A DNA stretch of 25,193 nucleotides from an uncultured Campylobacter sp. Lineage in GTDB: Bacteria > Campylobacterota > Campylobacteria > Campylobacterales > Campylobacteraceae. The stretch is taken from assembly GCF_938045345.1 (NCBI RefSeq), contig NZ_CALIMS010000026.1:1-25193 (forward strand), in the 5' to 3' direction. The position numbers and the translations under genes were made by a program. Shown here in pieces: positions 15,056 through 23,288 of the stretch; the stretch's first letter is position 1; each line of letters begins with the position of its first letter. The notes beneath the pieces were generated by a model. It made no database searches, had not been told where the DNA came from, and saw nothing but the letters and a program-made list of their open reading frames with translations.

Positions 15056-18000
15056 CTAAAGTCTAGCCGATTTGCCCGAGCGGAAATACGCCGCGATCGC
15101 AAGAGCTATCATCGAAACGACCATCGCGTATGCCCAGCCCGGCACCGGAATGCGCTCGCCGCTAGCGTATGAGTGCATGCCGCTTAGATAGAAATTTACA
15201 CCAAAATAGGTCATTATGACGCTAAAATACGCAAACATCGAGGCTACGGCAAAGGCGAACTGATTGTTGAGCTTGCGCATAAACCTAAAATGCACGACCA
15301 CCGCGTAGATAAAAATCGTAATGAGCGCCCAGGTCTCCTTCGGATCCCAGCCCCAGTAGCGCCCCCAGCTTTCGTTCGCCCAGACGCCGCCTAGGAAGTT
15401 GCCGACCGTCAGCAAACAAAGCCCTAGGATCATCGACATTTCGTTGATATGCGTGGCCTCTGCGATATTGCGCGCGATCTCGGGGTTTTTCCTGTCGAAT
15501 AAAAACATCACGAGGGTGAAAATTCCAAGCAGCATGCAAAGGCCTAAAAATCCGTAGCTCGCGGTGATTACCGAGACGTGAATCGTAAGCCAGTGAGATT
15601 TTAGAACCGGCTGGAGATTGGTGATCTGCGGATCGATGTCGCTAAGATGCGCCACCATCAGCGTTATGCCCGCCATTATTGATGTTAGCGCCAGCGAAAT
15701 AGCGGATTTGCGCGAGAAAAATATTCCGCTTAGCGACAGCGCCCACGCGATGTAGATGAGCGATTCATACGAGTTGCTCCACGGTGCGTGCCCTGAGACG
15801 TAGCCGCGTAGCGCAAGGCCCGCGGTATGCGCGATAAAAGCGACAATATTTACGACATAAACGAGCTTAAACGCGCCGCCTAAGCGAAGAGCGGGCTTCA
15901 TCATTCGCAAAAAGATAAAGATCAGAAGCAAAAATCCCGATATAGTGTAGATCGGAAAGAGGCGAGAAAAAATTTTAGCCTTATTAAATAAAATTTCATA
16001 TTTTATCGCGCTCTCGCTAGGCATTAAATTTGCGCCGTTTTGTGCCTGGTATTTTTTGACATAGCTTAGCATCTTTTCTGCGCCGCTCCAATCCCCGCTT
16101 TCTTGGGCATAGACCACGGACGAAACAAATATTCCCATCATCTTTTTAACTTCAGCAGATTCGTTTTGATCCAGCGCATCGCCTAGATATAGCGGCGAAA
16201 GCCACTCGTTATTTTTAGCGTTCTTAACCGGAATAATTCTAAAATAATCCCCCATAAACGCCGAGTAAAAGACGTTTACGCGCTCATTTACCTTGATGAT
16301 CTCTTTATCGAGCACGCCGCGATTACCCAAAGGCTTGCGGTTGATCTCCTCGACCATTTTATCGAGCTTGTAGTAGCTCTCGCCTCCTTTAAATTCAAAA
16401 AAATCCATCATACTGGCGTGGCTTTGCTTCTCATCCATACCTAGAATTTTTTTAAGCTCCGGCTCGCTAACCTTGATGATTGGCGCACGCCTCCAGTAGC
16501 TTTGATTTAGCATAAACGAAAGCGCAGCGGCGTTATGGTTTAAAATTTCACCATTTGGTGCCTTATAGTCGTCGGCACGGTAAATTTTATTTAAAAGCTC
16601 CCTAGAAACTGTATCAAAAGGCTCCATTCGCCCATCAAATCCCTGAATTACGAGGCTTGCTAAATCCTCACTAAATTTAGGATCAAATTTCGGCACGGCT
16701 AGCTCGCCTCCCATAGTAGAAAAATTATGCGGTGGGACGGAGCCTTGCTCCGCTGCAGATTCTTGCGAAGCGGAGCTCTGCTTGGAATTTTCAACGGCGG
16801 AATTTTGCGCGGAATTTTGCGAAGCGGGATCTTGCACGCTAGCCGAGCTTTGCGGCGCTGAATTTTGCAAAATAGAATTTTGAGTAGTGGAGTTTTGTTC
16901 GGCATTTGCTGAGCTAGGATACAATGCGCTCAAGCTCAAAGCCAATGCGCCTACTAATGCCAATGCCGCGCCTTTAGTACCGCGTCGCGTTTTTTTGATG
17001 CGTTTTGATGCAGAGCTTTCTACTGGGCTCGCAGGCGTTGGATTGGATGCGGAATTTTTAGAATTTACATCTTTTTCTCTAGCAAGATGCGTATTTTCGC
17101 TGATTAAGCGCGAGAGCTTGAAAAAGCGCGAGCCTCGGTTGAAAAAGTTAAAAAACATCCCCACACAAAGCAAAAAATAGCCGATGTAAGTTGGAGCTTT
17201 GCCGGGGTCTTTATTGACCGAAAGCACGGTACCACGCTCATCCGTATCGTATGAGCTTTGGAAAAATCGGTATCCGCCGTAATCGAGCACGTGATTCATA
17301 AAAATATCATAATCAAAGCTCGTATTGCCGTCTTTTAGCGTGATTTCACTTTTATATCCAGAGGGCGAATTGGTGCCTGGATAGCGATCCATCACAAAGT
17401 CGCGAAGCGCGATTTTAAAAGGCAGATGAAGCATCTTTGGTGCCAAGGCTACGATGAAATTCTTATCTCCCACCTTGTAGCTAGCGCCATGCGAATCCCT
17501 AGGCACGTAGATTTCGCGACTCTGCCCCGCAAAGCTTAGCGTAGCTACTACGCCGGGCTCACCCGGTAAATTCGCATCGACCGGGACGAATTTCTCGACC
17601 GCGGAGCTAAGCAGACTAACGGGGGCGAAATTTATTTCGTCAAAGCTGTAAAGCAAGAGATTGCCTAGCGGATTATCCTCGTTTCTCTTAAGCGGTGCAG
17701 TGCTCATATCAGCCATTTTAGTCGCGTTTATATCAAGGCTTGAGTTTAGATAGAATTTGCCGTCTTTGGATTTTATATAGATGAAATTCTTACTTTTAGG
17801 CTCTGCATTAAAAGTAATACTAAGCTCGCCTATATCCATGCTTTCACCCGATTGCAAAGAGACATCTTGGCTGCCAACATTGTTTGAAAATAATAGTTCC
17901 ACGCGCGCAGGAGCCTGTCCGGTCGGATCTTGCACCCATTTTAGCTCGCCGTGTTCTATTAGCTCTTTAAATTTTAAATTTGCGATCCTGCCCTCTACGT

Positions 18001-18451
18001 CTAGATTGAGATCGAAGTTCATCCGTCCTGCGCCGTTTAAAAATTTGCTCTCGTCAGCAGATATAAACTCGCCGTCACTGCCTAAAGTAAGAAGTTGAAC
18101 GACCTCGTCTTTGGTCGTTACGATCGAGCTCTCGCCGCCCTCTCTTATATGGATATTGCCCTCAAAGCCGAAATATCTCGTCAAAATCGCTCCAACAAGC
18201 ATAAACAAAAAGCTCGCGTGAAAGATTAGCGCAGGCAGAGTGCGAAGCTTAATCATGCGGTAGCGATAGATATTGTAGGTTAAATTTATTCCCAAAAGCA
18301 CCATCAGCGCGCCAAACCATGCAGTAGAATAAACCATCGCCCAAGCTACTTCCGTGCCGTAAGCGGTCTCTATGAAAGTGGCGATCGCACAGGCTAGCGC
18401 CAAAATCAGTAGCATCACTGACGCGCACTCCATACTAAAAAATGTCTTCAT
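15056..18451 (-). CDS. ccsBA: Fused CcsBA cytochrome c synthetase (system II)
   Basis: The predicted product is 1131 aa. The N-terminal half (about 1-440) is CcsB/ResB-like, with helices near 9-28, 39-60 and 75-91, a large periplasmic domain, and a helix near 422-437. The C-terminal part (about 580-1131) is CcsA-like, with several helices and the haem-handling WWD motif WGRYWGWDPKETW ending at 1041. System II enzymes carry haem across the membrane and attach it to CxxCH of apocytochromes, here including PetC. Between the halves are a basic stretch, one extra hydrophobic segment (495-511, ending ANA like a signal peptide) and a Gln/Asn/Ser-rich tract at 519-575. Fusion of CcsB and CcsA is usual in Campylobacter and Helicobacter. 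Ribosome binding site AAAGGA precedes the ATG. Confidence 0.95.
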   Translation of the reverse strand: MKTFFSMECASVMLLILALACAIATFIETAYGTEVAWAMVYSTAWFGALMVLLGINLTYNIYRYRMIKLRTLPALIFHASFLFMLVGAILTRYFGFEGNIHIREGGESSIVTTKDEVVQLLTLGSDGEFISADESKFLNGAGRMNFDLNLDVEGRIANLKFKELIEHGELKWVQDPTGQAPARVELLFSNNVGSQDVSLQSGESMDIGELSITFNAEPKSKNFIYIKSKDGKFYLNSSLDINATKMADMSTAPLKRNEDNPLGNLLLYSFDEINFAPVSLLSSAVEKFVPVDANLPGEPGVVATLSFAGQSREIYVPRDSHGASYKVGDKNFIVALAPKMLHLPFKIALRDFVMDRYPGTNSPSGYKSEITLKDGNTSFDYDIFMNHVLDYGGYRFFQSSYDTDERGTVLSVNKDPGKAPTYIGYFLLCVGMFFNFFNRGSRFFKLSRLISENTHLAREKDVNSKNSASNPTPASPVESSASKRIKKTRRGTKGAALALVGALALSLSALYPSSANAEQNSTTQNSILQNSAPQSSASVQDPASQNSAQNSAVENSKQSSASQESAAEQGSVPPHNFSTMGGELAVPKFDPKFSEDLASLVIQGFDGRMEPFDTVSRELLNKIYRADDYKAPNGEILNHNAAALSFMLNQSYWRRAPIIKVSEPELKKILGMDEKQSHASMMDFFEFKGGESYYKLDKMVEEINRKPLGNRGVLDKEIIKVNERVNVFYSAFMGDYFRIIPVKNAKNNEWLSPLYLGDALDQNESAEVKKMMGIFVSSVVYAQESGDWSGAEKMLSYVKKYQAQNGANLMPSESAIKYEILFNKAKIFSRLFPIYTISGFLLLIFIFLRMMKPALRLGGAFKLVYVVNIVAFIAHTAGLALRGYVSGHAPWSNSYESLIYIAWALSLSGIFFSRKSAISLALTSIMAGITLMVAHLSDIDPQITNLQPVLKSHWLTIHVSVITASYGFLGLCMLLGIFTLVMFLFDRKNPEIARNIAEATHINEMSMILGLCLLTVGNFLGGVWANESWGRYWGWDPKETWALITIFIYAVVVHFRFMRKLNNQFAFAVASMFAYFSVIMTYFGVNFYLSGMHSYASGERIPVPGWAYAMVVSMIALAIAAYFRSGKSARL
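16726..16898. repeat. Coding low-complexity repeat in ccsBA
   Basis: Short units around GAATTTTGC (complement GCAAAATTC) recur here and encode QNS/QNSA words at residues 519-575 of CcsBA. The same kind of unit encodes the ABC ATPase tail at 3690-3840. Confidence 0.6.
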
Positions 18452-18760
18452 TGATTTCCTTTAGATTTACGAGGGTTTTCAAAATCGCGAGATTTTAGCA
18501 AAAATTGCTTAATTTTTCATTTTACGACCTGCAAGCGCACGCCTACTAGCGTAGTGCGAATATGCGTTAAGATGCTTTGATAAAGCAGTAGAATTCTCGC
18601 CTTAGGCATTCGCGCAGGAATTTAACGGCGCGGATAAATTTTGTAAAATGCTGCAGAATTTGGTAAAATTCTATGTAAATTTCATGCGTCATCTCATCGC
18701 GTAATTTCTAATTTAAAATTCCGCTGCGATAAGATTTTATCTTTACGAAATTCCTTCTTA
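18452..18760. other. Intergenic region between creA-like gene and ccsBA
   Basis: No gene is seen. It holds a candidate ccsBA promoter (18492-18497) and a weak 5-bp hairpin (around 18727-18740) downstream of the CreA-family gene. The rest is AT-rich spacer. Confidence 0.5.
18492..18497 (-). promoter_or_regulatory. Extended -10 promoter of ccsBA
   Basis: The minus strand reads TTTTTGCTAAAATCTCG, a TGnTAAAAT extended -10, predicting a start near 18485 and a leader of about 34 nt. The same motif precedes the tannase-like gene. Confidence 0.45.
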
Positions 18761-19252
18761 TTATTTTTTGCCTTGGGTATATGCGAGCTCGCACACGTCG
18801 CCCACAGCTTGGCGGCATGGGATCGCCGAGATCGAGTTATTAGGCGAGCCATCGATCACTTTGTCTGAATAAACCAAATAGATTATCGAGCCCTGCACTG
18901 CGTCATAAAGCCTAACTACGTGGGTCTTTTTGAAGATCAACGAACTGCGTTTTTCAAAAATATCCTCTTTTTTCAGCTCCTCTTTAATGATGATTTTAGG
19001 CGCTGTCTGCACGCACGACACAGAGGCTTCGGAGCGGTCCTCCTCCACGCCGATGATCTCTTTGGCACCGCCTTTTTTGGCGTAAGAGACGTAGCAGGTC
19101 ACGCCGTCGATCTTAGGATCTTTAACCGCGATAACTTCGATGCGATCGTCTTTGCCAAAAATTCTAAACGAAGTATTTACGCTACCTACGAGCTCGTAAT
19201 CGCCCGCGCAAGCAAAAGCCGCTAAAATCGCTACTAGAATAAATTTTTTCAT
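18761..19252 (-). CDS. creA: CreA-family periplasmic protein
   Basis: The predicted product is 163 aa. The start at 19252 is preferred to upstream in-frame ATGs (19288, 19258) because AAAGGA lies 6 nt before it and a clean signal peptide follows (1-16, ending ACA). The mature part matches the CreA family: VGSVNTSFRIFGKDD near 22-36, DPKIDGVTCYVSYAKKGG at 45-62 and EDRSEASVSC at 71-80. Four cysteines (53, 80, 146, 154) in the exported domain could form two disulfides. CreA proteins are widely conserved in proteobacteria but their function is not established. The gene is divergent from the phosphohexomutase operon and shares its 98-bp promoter region. Confidence 0.88.
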   Translation of the reverse strand: MKKFILVAILAAFACAGDYELVGSVNTSFRIFGKDDRIEVIAVKDPKIDGVTCYVSYAKKGGAKEIIGVEEDRSEASVSCVQTAPKIIIKEELKKEDIFEKRSSLIFKKTHVVRLYDAVQGSIIYLVYSDKVIDGSPNNSISAIPCRQAVGDVCELAYTQGKK

Positions 19253-19278
19253 AACCATCCTTTGGAATTTTAGCGGCG

Positions 19279-19284
19279 ATTTTA
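19279..19284 (-). promoter_or_regulatory. Extended -10 promoter of the CreA-family gene
   Basis: The minus strand reads AAATGATAAAATCGCC, a TGnTAAAAT extended -10, predicting a start near 19272 and a leader of about 20 nt. Confidence 0.4.
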
Positions 19285-19317
19285 TCATTTATAATATAAA
19301 TATTAAGCAAGTTTTTA

Positions 19318-19323
19318 TAAAAT
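19318..19323 (+). promoter_or_regulatory. Candidate -10 of the phosphohexomutase operon
   Basis: TTTTTATAAAATACC gives a TAAAAT-type -10 about 28 nt before the ATG; a second candidate, TATAAT, lies at 19290-19295. Either could serve the plus-strand operon. Confidence 0.35.
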
Positions 19324-19350
19324 ACCGCGATTTAAATTTAAAGGAATTTT

Positions 19351-20721
19351 ATGATCGAAGATATCTTTAGAGAATACGATATTCGCGGCATCGTGGGTGA
19401 GGAGCTAAACGAGCGCAGCGTAAAAGCGATCGGCTTCGCGCTTGGCAAACATATCGCAAATCTAGGGCTTGAGCGCGTTAGCGTGGGATACGACGCCCGT
19501 CTTAGCGCGGATGAGCTTTTCGGCTATTTCGTAAGCGGGCTAAATTTTGCAGCTCTGCGGGTTTATAATATCGGCTTGCTACCGACGCCGGTGGGCTATT
19601 TTAGCGTATTTACGCATAAATTTGACGCAAACGTAATGATTACCGGCTCGCACAATCCCAAAAATTACAACGGCTTTAAGATCACGATCGGCACGGATAG
19701 CTTCTTTGGCTCGGATTTGAAACGCCTAGGTGCGCAGGTGCGGGAGCTGATGAGTTCAAATTTTAAAATTCCAACCGATATAAGCACTCAGAAGTACGAC
19801 ATCTTAAGCGAGTATCTAGCATATTTTGAGAAAGAATTTGCGGCTCTTAAGGGCTTTGCCGCGCCTTTTATCATTGACTGCGCAAACGGAGCTGCAGGCG
19901 TTACGACTACTAAAATCGTCGAAAGGCTAGAGCTAAACGCTAAAGTTTTATTTCCACAGCCAGACGGTAATTTCCCAAACCACCACCCAGACCCCAGCGA
20001 GGAGAAAAATTTAGCTGATCTTAAAGCTGCGATGAAGCAAGACGGCGTGAGCTTGGGTTTTGGTTTTGACGGAGATGCCGATAGGATCGCCGTGCTTACG
20101 CCGCGCCGCAATATCAAAGGCGACGAGCTAGCCTGCCTGCTTGCCTTAAATATGCACCATCCGCGCATCCTAGGCGAAGTCAAATGCTCGCAGGCGATGT
20201 ACGATACCATCGATAAGATCGGCAAAAGCTTCATGGGCAAGACCGGCCACAGCAATATCAAGAAGGCGATGAAGGAGCTCGGTATCGATCTTGCCGCGGA
20301 GGTTAGCGGGCATATTTATTTTAAGGAGCGATATTTCGGCTTTGATGACGGCGTATATGCGATGATGCGCGTGCTTGAGCTCGTAGCTAAAGGATATGAT
20401 TTAGACGCCGAGCTAGACAAGCTGCCGCGGGTTTTTAGCACCGATGAGATTAAATTTAATACGAGCGAGGAGGCAAAATTTAAGATCATCGAGGCTCTTA
20501 AAGCTCAAATCCACGCAGGTATCGCGGAGCTACCGCCCATCCGCGATATTATCGAGATCGACGGCATCAGAGTGCGGTTTGATGACGGCTGGGCGCTCGT
20601 ACGGGCAAGCAACACCACGCCCGTGATCGTAACCCGCTTCGAGGCTCGCAGCCCCGAGTTTCGCGACGAGATGCAGCGCGTATTTTTAGGTAAACTAGAA
20701 AATTTAAAGGACCAGAGATGA
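19351..20721 (+). CDS. Phosphomannomutase/phosphoglucomutase (alpha-D-phosphohexomutase)
   Basis: The predicted product is a 456-aa cytoplasmic enzyme interconverting hexose-6-phosphate and hexose-1-phosphate to feed nucleotide-sugar and surface-glycan synthesis. All four domain signatures are present: phosphoserine loop TGSHNPKNYNG (Ser100), metal loop DGDADR at 240-245, sugar-binding EVSGH at 317-321 and phosphate-binding RASNTTP at 418-424. The length fits the PMM/PGM (ManB/AlgC) group rather than GlmM. Ribosome binding site AAAGGA precedes the ATG. It is first in a plus-strand operon; its stop overlaps the next gene (ATGA). Preference for glucose or mannose substrate cannot be read from sequence. 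Confidence 0.93.
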   Translation: MIEDIFREYDIRGIVGEELNERSVKAIGFALGKHIANLGLERVSVGYDARLSADELFGYFVSGLNFAALRVYNIGLLPTPVGYFSVFTHKFDANVMITGSHNPKNYNGFKITIGTDSFFGSDLKRLGAQVRELMSSNFKIPTDISTQKYDILSEYLAYFEKEFAALKGFAAPFIIDCANGAAGVTTTKIVERLELNAKVLFPQPDGNFPNHHPDPSEEKNLADLKAAMKQDGVSLGFGFDGDADRIAVLTPRRNIKGDELACLLALNMHHPRILGEVKCSQAMYDTIDKIGKSFMGKTGHSNIKKAMKELGIDLAAEVSGHIYFKERYFGFDDGVYAMMRVLELVAKGYDLDAELDKLPRVFSTDEIKFNTSEEAKFKIIEALKAQIHAGIAELPPIRDIIEIDGIRVRFDDGWALVRASNTTPVIVTRFEARSPEFRDEMQRVFLGKLENLKDQR

Positions 20722-20963
20722 ACGAATCTGAAAAGCAAGAGGTTGAGAAAAATATAAAAGAGCTTTTAGCTGCGAGAGCGGAATTTTTTAAATTCTTAGA
20801 TGAGCGCGTGCCAAAAATCGCGGATACCGATGTATTTGATTTCGAGCGCGCAGGCGAGGCTAGCTTGAAAGAAGTTTATGCGAAATTCTACGGATACGAC
20901 TACGCTGCGCGCAAGCTGCTGCCATACTTATACCGCACTTATGGGCTAGACTTCGATGTCTGA
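20718..20963 (+). CDS. Small conserved-looking hypothetical protein, 81 aa
   Basis: The predicted product is acidic and soluble, with no signal peptide or membrane segment. The first 30 residues are charged and helical (coiled-coil-like); the end is aromatic-rich (KFYGYDYAARKLLPYLYRTYG at about 56-76). No family is recognised. Coding is supported by overlaps on both sides: ATGA with the phosphohexomutase gene upstream and 8 nt with alanine racemase downstream, plus AAAGGA before the start. Composition matches its neighbours. It may assist or regulate one of the flanking enzymes; that is inference from context only. Confidence 0.75.
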   Translation: MNESEKQEVEKNIKELLAARAEFFKFLDERVPKIADTDVFDFERAGEASLKEVYAKFYGYDYAARKLLPYLYRTYGLDFDV

Positions 20964-21969
20964 GATCATCTTAGATCGCGACGCTTATGCGCACAATCTA
21001 GCGCAAATCGCCGCCAAAGTAGGTGGAGCGGAGCGAGTATTTTTGGTAGCCAAGGATAATTCATACGGCCATGGCTGCAGACTTTGCTGCGAAGAAGCGG
21101 CAAAGCTAGGCTTCGTACGCGCCGTAACGCGAAGTACTGCGGAAGCTGCGCAGATTGCGGATTTATTTGATGAAATTTTAGTGCTTTCGCACATTCCGCG
21201 CGGGGATGAGGACGAGCGGTTTTGCTACGCGGTAAATGATCTGAGCTACTTCGCGCGTCTTAAACGAGGGCTTAAAATTTATATCGCTGCAGATACCGCG
21301 ATGCACAGAAACGGCATCGCTGCGAGCGAGTTAGATGAGGCGCTTAGGCTATGCAAGGCGGGCGGATTTAAGCTTCGTGGCTTTTTCACACACTTTCGCG
21401 CAAGCGACGAGCTAAGCGGCGATTTTTTCGCACAAAGGCAAAATTTCATAGAATTTAAGCGTATCGCGGGACAAAAAGCCGCCGCCGCGGGCTTTAGAAA
21501 TTTAAAATTTCATTCGAGCAACTCCGCAGCTATCGAGCGAAGTGCGGGCTTTGAGGACGAATACGTGCGCGTGGGTATGGCGCAATTTGGATATCCGCAA
21601 TTTGACGAGAGCCTAAATTTACACCCCGTGCTAAAGCTCTATGCCGATCTGATCAGCTCGCGCGTGCTAAAAAAGGGTCAGCGCGTCGGCTACGGCGCGA
21701 AATTTGAAGCGCCGCGCGATATGAAGATCGGCACCTATGATCTGGGCTATGCCGACGGGCTATTTCGCTACGACGGCGAGGACGAGCTGGCGCTTGCAAG
21801 CGGGCAAAAAATGCTCGGAAAAATGTCGATGGATAGTTTCTGCGCAGAATTCGGCGGCGAGCGCATCTGCGTGCTGGACGACGCACGAGCCTGGGCAAAA
21901 CACTTTGGCACGATCGAATATGAAATTTTAGTCAAATTAAATTCCAACATCCCAAGGAGATTTCAATGA
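20956..21969 (+). CDS. alr: Alanine racemase
   Basis: The predicted product is a 337-aa PLP enzyme making D-alanine for peptidoglycan; it is slightly short for the family (about 360). PLP lysine is Lys33 in VAKDNSYGHG. The second catalytic residue, the Tyr of the other subunit, is Tyr246 in VGYGAKF, followed by the LGYADG motif (263-268) and MSMD (290-293). Arg118 in DTAMHRNG corresponds to the conserved active-site Arg. The Lys that is carbamylated in many racemases (K-x-DTGM) is Ala111 here. The gene overlaps the 81-aa gene by 8 nt and lemA by 4 nt. An internal shift in activity or specificity is possible, but the catalytic pair is intact. Confidence 0.9.
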   Translation: MSEIILDRDAYAHNLAQIAAKVGGAERVFLVAKDNSYGHGCRLCCEEAAKLGFVRAVTRSTAEAAQIADLFDEILVLSHIPRGDEDERFCYAVNDLSYFARLKRGLKIYIAADTAMHRNGIAASELDEALRLCKAGGFKLRGFFTHFRASDELSGDFFAQRQNFIEFKRIAGQKAAAAGFRNLKFHSSNSAAIERSAGFEDEYVRVGMAQFGYPQFDESLNLHPVLKLYADLISSRVLKKGQRVGYGAKFEAPRDMKIGTYDLGYADGLFRYDGEDELALASGQKMLGKMSMDSFCAEFGGERICVLDDARAWAKHFGTIEYEILVKLNSNIPRRFQ

Positions 21970-22679
21970 AAGAGCTGCAAGGAGAAAATAACGAGCGTAT
22001 AGGTTACGACGATAAAGGCTTATCCGCGCGAGGCGAGAGCTTTGGCGGAGGAGAGTATCCGCGCCAAAAAGGAGGGCTTCATATCTTAATCAAAGCTCTA
22101 ATCGTCTTAGTGATTGCAGCGATTGCGTTTGCGATATTTGCAGTACCCGTTTACAACAAGCTCGTAAGCAAAGATGAAGAAGTTAAGGCCGCGTGGAGCC
22201 AGGTACAAAACCAATATCAGCGTCGCGCCGATTTGATTCCAAATTTCGTAGAAACCGTCAAGGGCTACGCAAGCCATGAAAAAGATACCTTAGAAGGCGT
22301 CATAAATGCCCGCGCTAAGGCAACCGCTGTCAATATCAATGCAGAAAGTTTAGCGCAAGATCCAGAGGCGTTTGCGAAATTTAACGGCGCCCAAGGTGAG
22401 CTTAGCTCAGCCCTATCACGCTTGATGCTGGTAGTCGAGCGTTATCCGGATCTTAAGGCAAATCAGAATTTCGCCGACCTGCAAAATCAGCTCGAAGGCA
22501 CGGAAAACCGTATCGCCGTAGCGCGCAAGGATTACATCGCCTCGGTGCAGGAATACAACAAGCTAATTAGAACCTTTCCTACAAACATTATCGCGCGCAT
22601 CGTAGGACTAGGCGGCGCCAAACCTAGCTTTAGCGCTGATAGCTCAAGCCAAAAAGCCCCTAGCGTCTCGTTTAAATAA
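21966..22679 (+). CDS. lemA: LemA family protein
   Basis: The predicted product is 237 aa. After a hydrophilic N-terminus (1-37, Gly-rich) comes one membrane helix (about 39-62), then the LemA helical domain: YNKLVSKDEEVKAAWSQV, YQRRADLIPNFVETVKGYA and an ERYPDLKANQNFADLQNQLEGTE region that are family signatures. Function is not firmly established; in other bacteria LemA genes are commonly next to TPM/YgcG genes, as here. The N-terminal hydrophilic extension before the helix is longer than in many LemA proteins. The start overlaps the alr stop (ATGA) with AAGGAGA upstream. Confidence 0.92.
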   Translation: MKELQGENNERIGYDDKGLSARGESFGGGEYPRQKGGLHILIKALIVLVIAAIAFAIFAVPVYNKLVSKDEEVKAAWSQVQNQYQRRADLIPNFVETVKGYASHEKDTLEGVINARAKATAVNINAESLAQDPEAFAKFNGAQGELSSALSRLMLVVERYPDLKANQNFADLQNQLEGTENRIAVARKDYIASVQEYNKLIRTFPTNIIARIVGLGGAKPSFSADSSSQKAPSVSFK

Positions 22680-22694
22680 CGCTAAAGGCGGCAA

Positions 22695-23288
22695 ATGCTA
22701 AGCGAGCAGTGCAAGCAAAAAATCCACGAGCTAATCACGAAAGCCGAAGCCGCAAGCGGTGCGCAGATCGTCTGCGTGGTCGCGCGCGAAGCAAGCGAGG
22801 ACTGCGAAGCTGGCTATAGCGCGGCGGCAGTGACGGCGTTTGCGATCGGCATCGTTCTGTGCTTCGTGCCGCAAATAAGCAAAGCTGAGCTACTGCAGAT
22901 CGTAGCGCTCAGCTTCATAGCGATTAAAGCTCTGCTAGCTAAATGCCCCGCGCTTTTAACTCTAATCACGTCTAAATCCCGCAGAGTTCGGCTCTCGGGC
23001 GAGTTTGCGATGCTAAAATTTTACGAGCGCTACGGCAGCGTAAAAGAAGCGATAATGTTTTGTGTCTGCGTCCGCGAGCGCTGCACTCATATCATCTGCG
23101 GCGCGCGAGCGGCGGAGTTTATCTCTAAGGGCGAGTTTGAACGTATCACGACGGAATTTAACCCTAGCACGCAAGGCCTTGAGCCTGCTGTTTTAAAGGC
23201 GATGGACACGCTGTGCGAGCTAGCCATGCGAGTGCCTAAAGATAGCGAAAATAACGAGATAGAAGAGACCTTGGTGGAGCTGCGATGA
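22695..23288 (+). CDS. Cys-rich TPM-domain-like membrane protein, 197 aa
   Basis: The layout is an N-terminal half TPM-like segment (1-35, with AASGAQIVCVVAREAS), two hydrophobic helices (about 43-60 and 66-82), then a second soluble part (about 95-180). This split arrangement is seen in short TPM proteins that sit beside LemA and the Gly-rich TPM protein. It has ten cysteines, unusually many for its length, several in the C-terminal part (123, 125, 130, 135). It lacks a signal peptide, so the soluble parts are probably cytoplasmic. It lies 15 nt after lemA and overlaps the next gene by ATGA. Confidence 0.72.
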   Translation: MLSEQCKQKIHELITKAEAASGAQIVCVVAREASEDCEAGYSAAAVTAFAIGIVLCFVPQISKAELLQIVALSFIAIKALLAKCPALLTLITSKSRRVRLSGEFAMLKFYERYGSVKEAIMFCVCVRERCTHIICGARAAEFISKGEFERITTEFNPSTQGLEPAVLKAMDTLCELAMRVPKDSENNEIEETLVELR

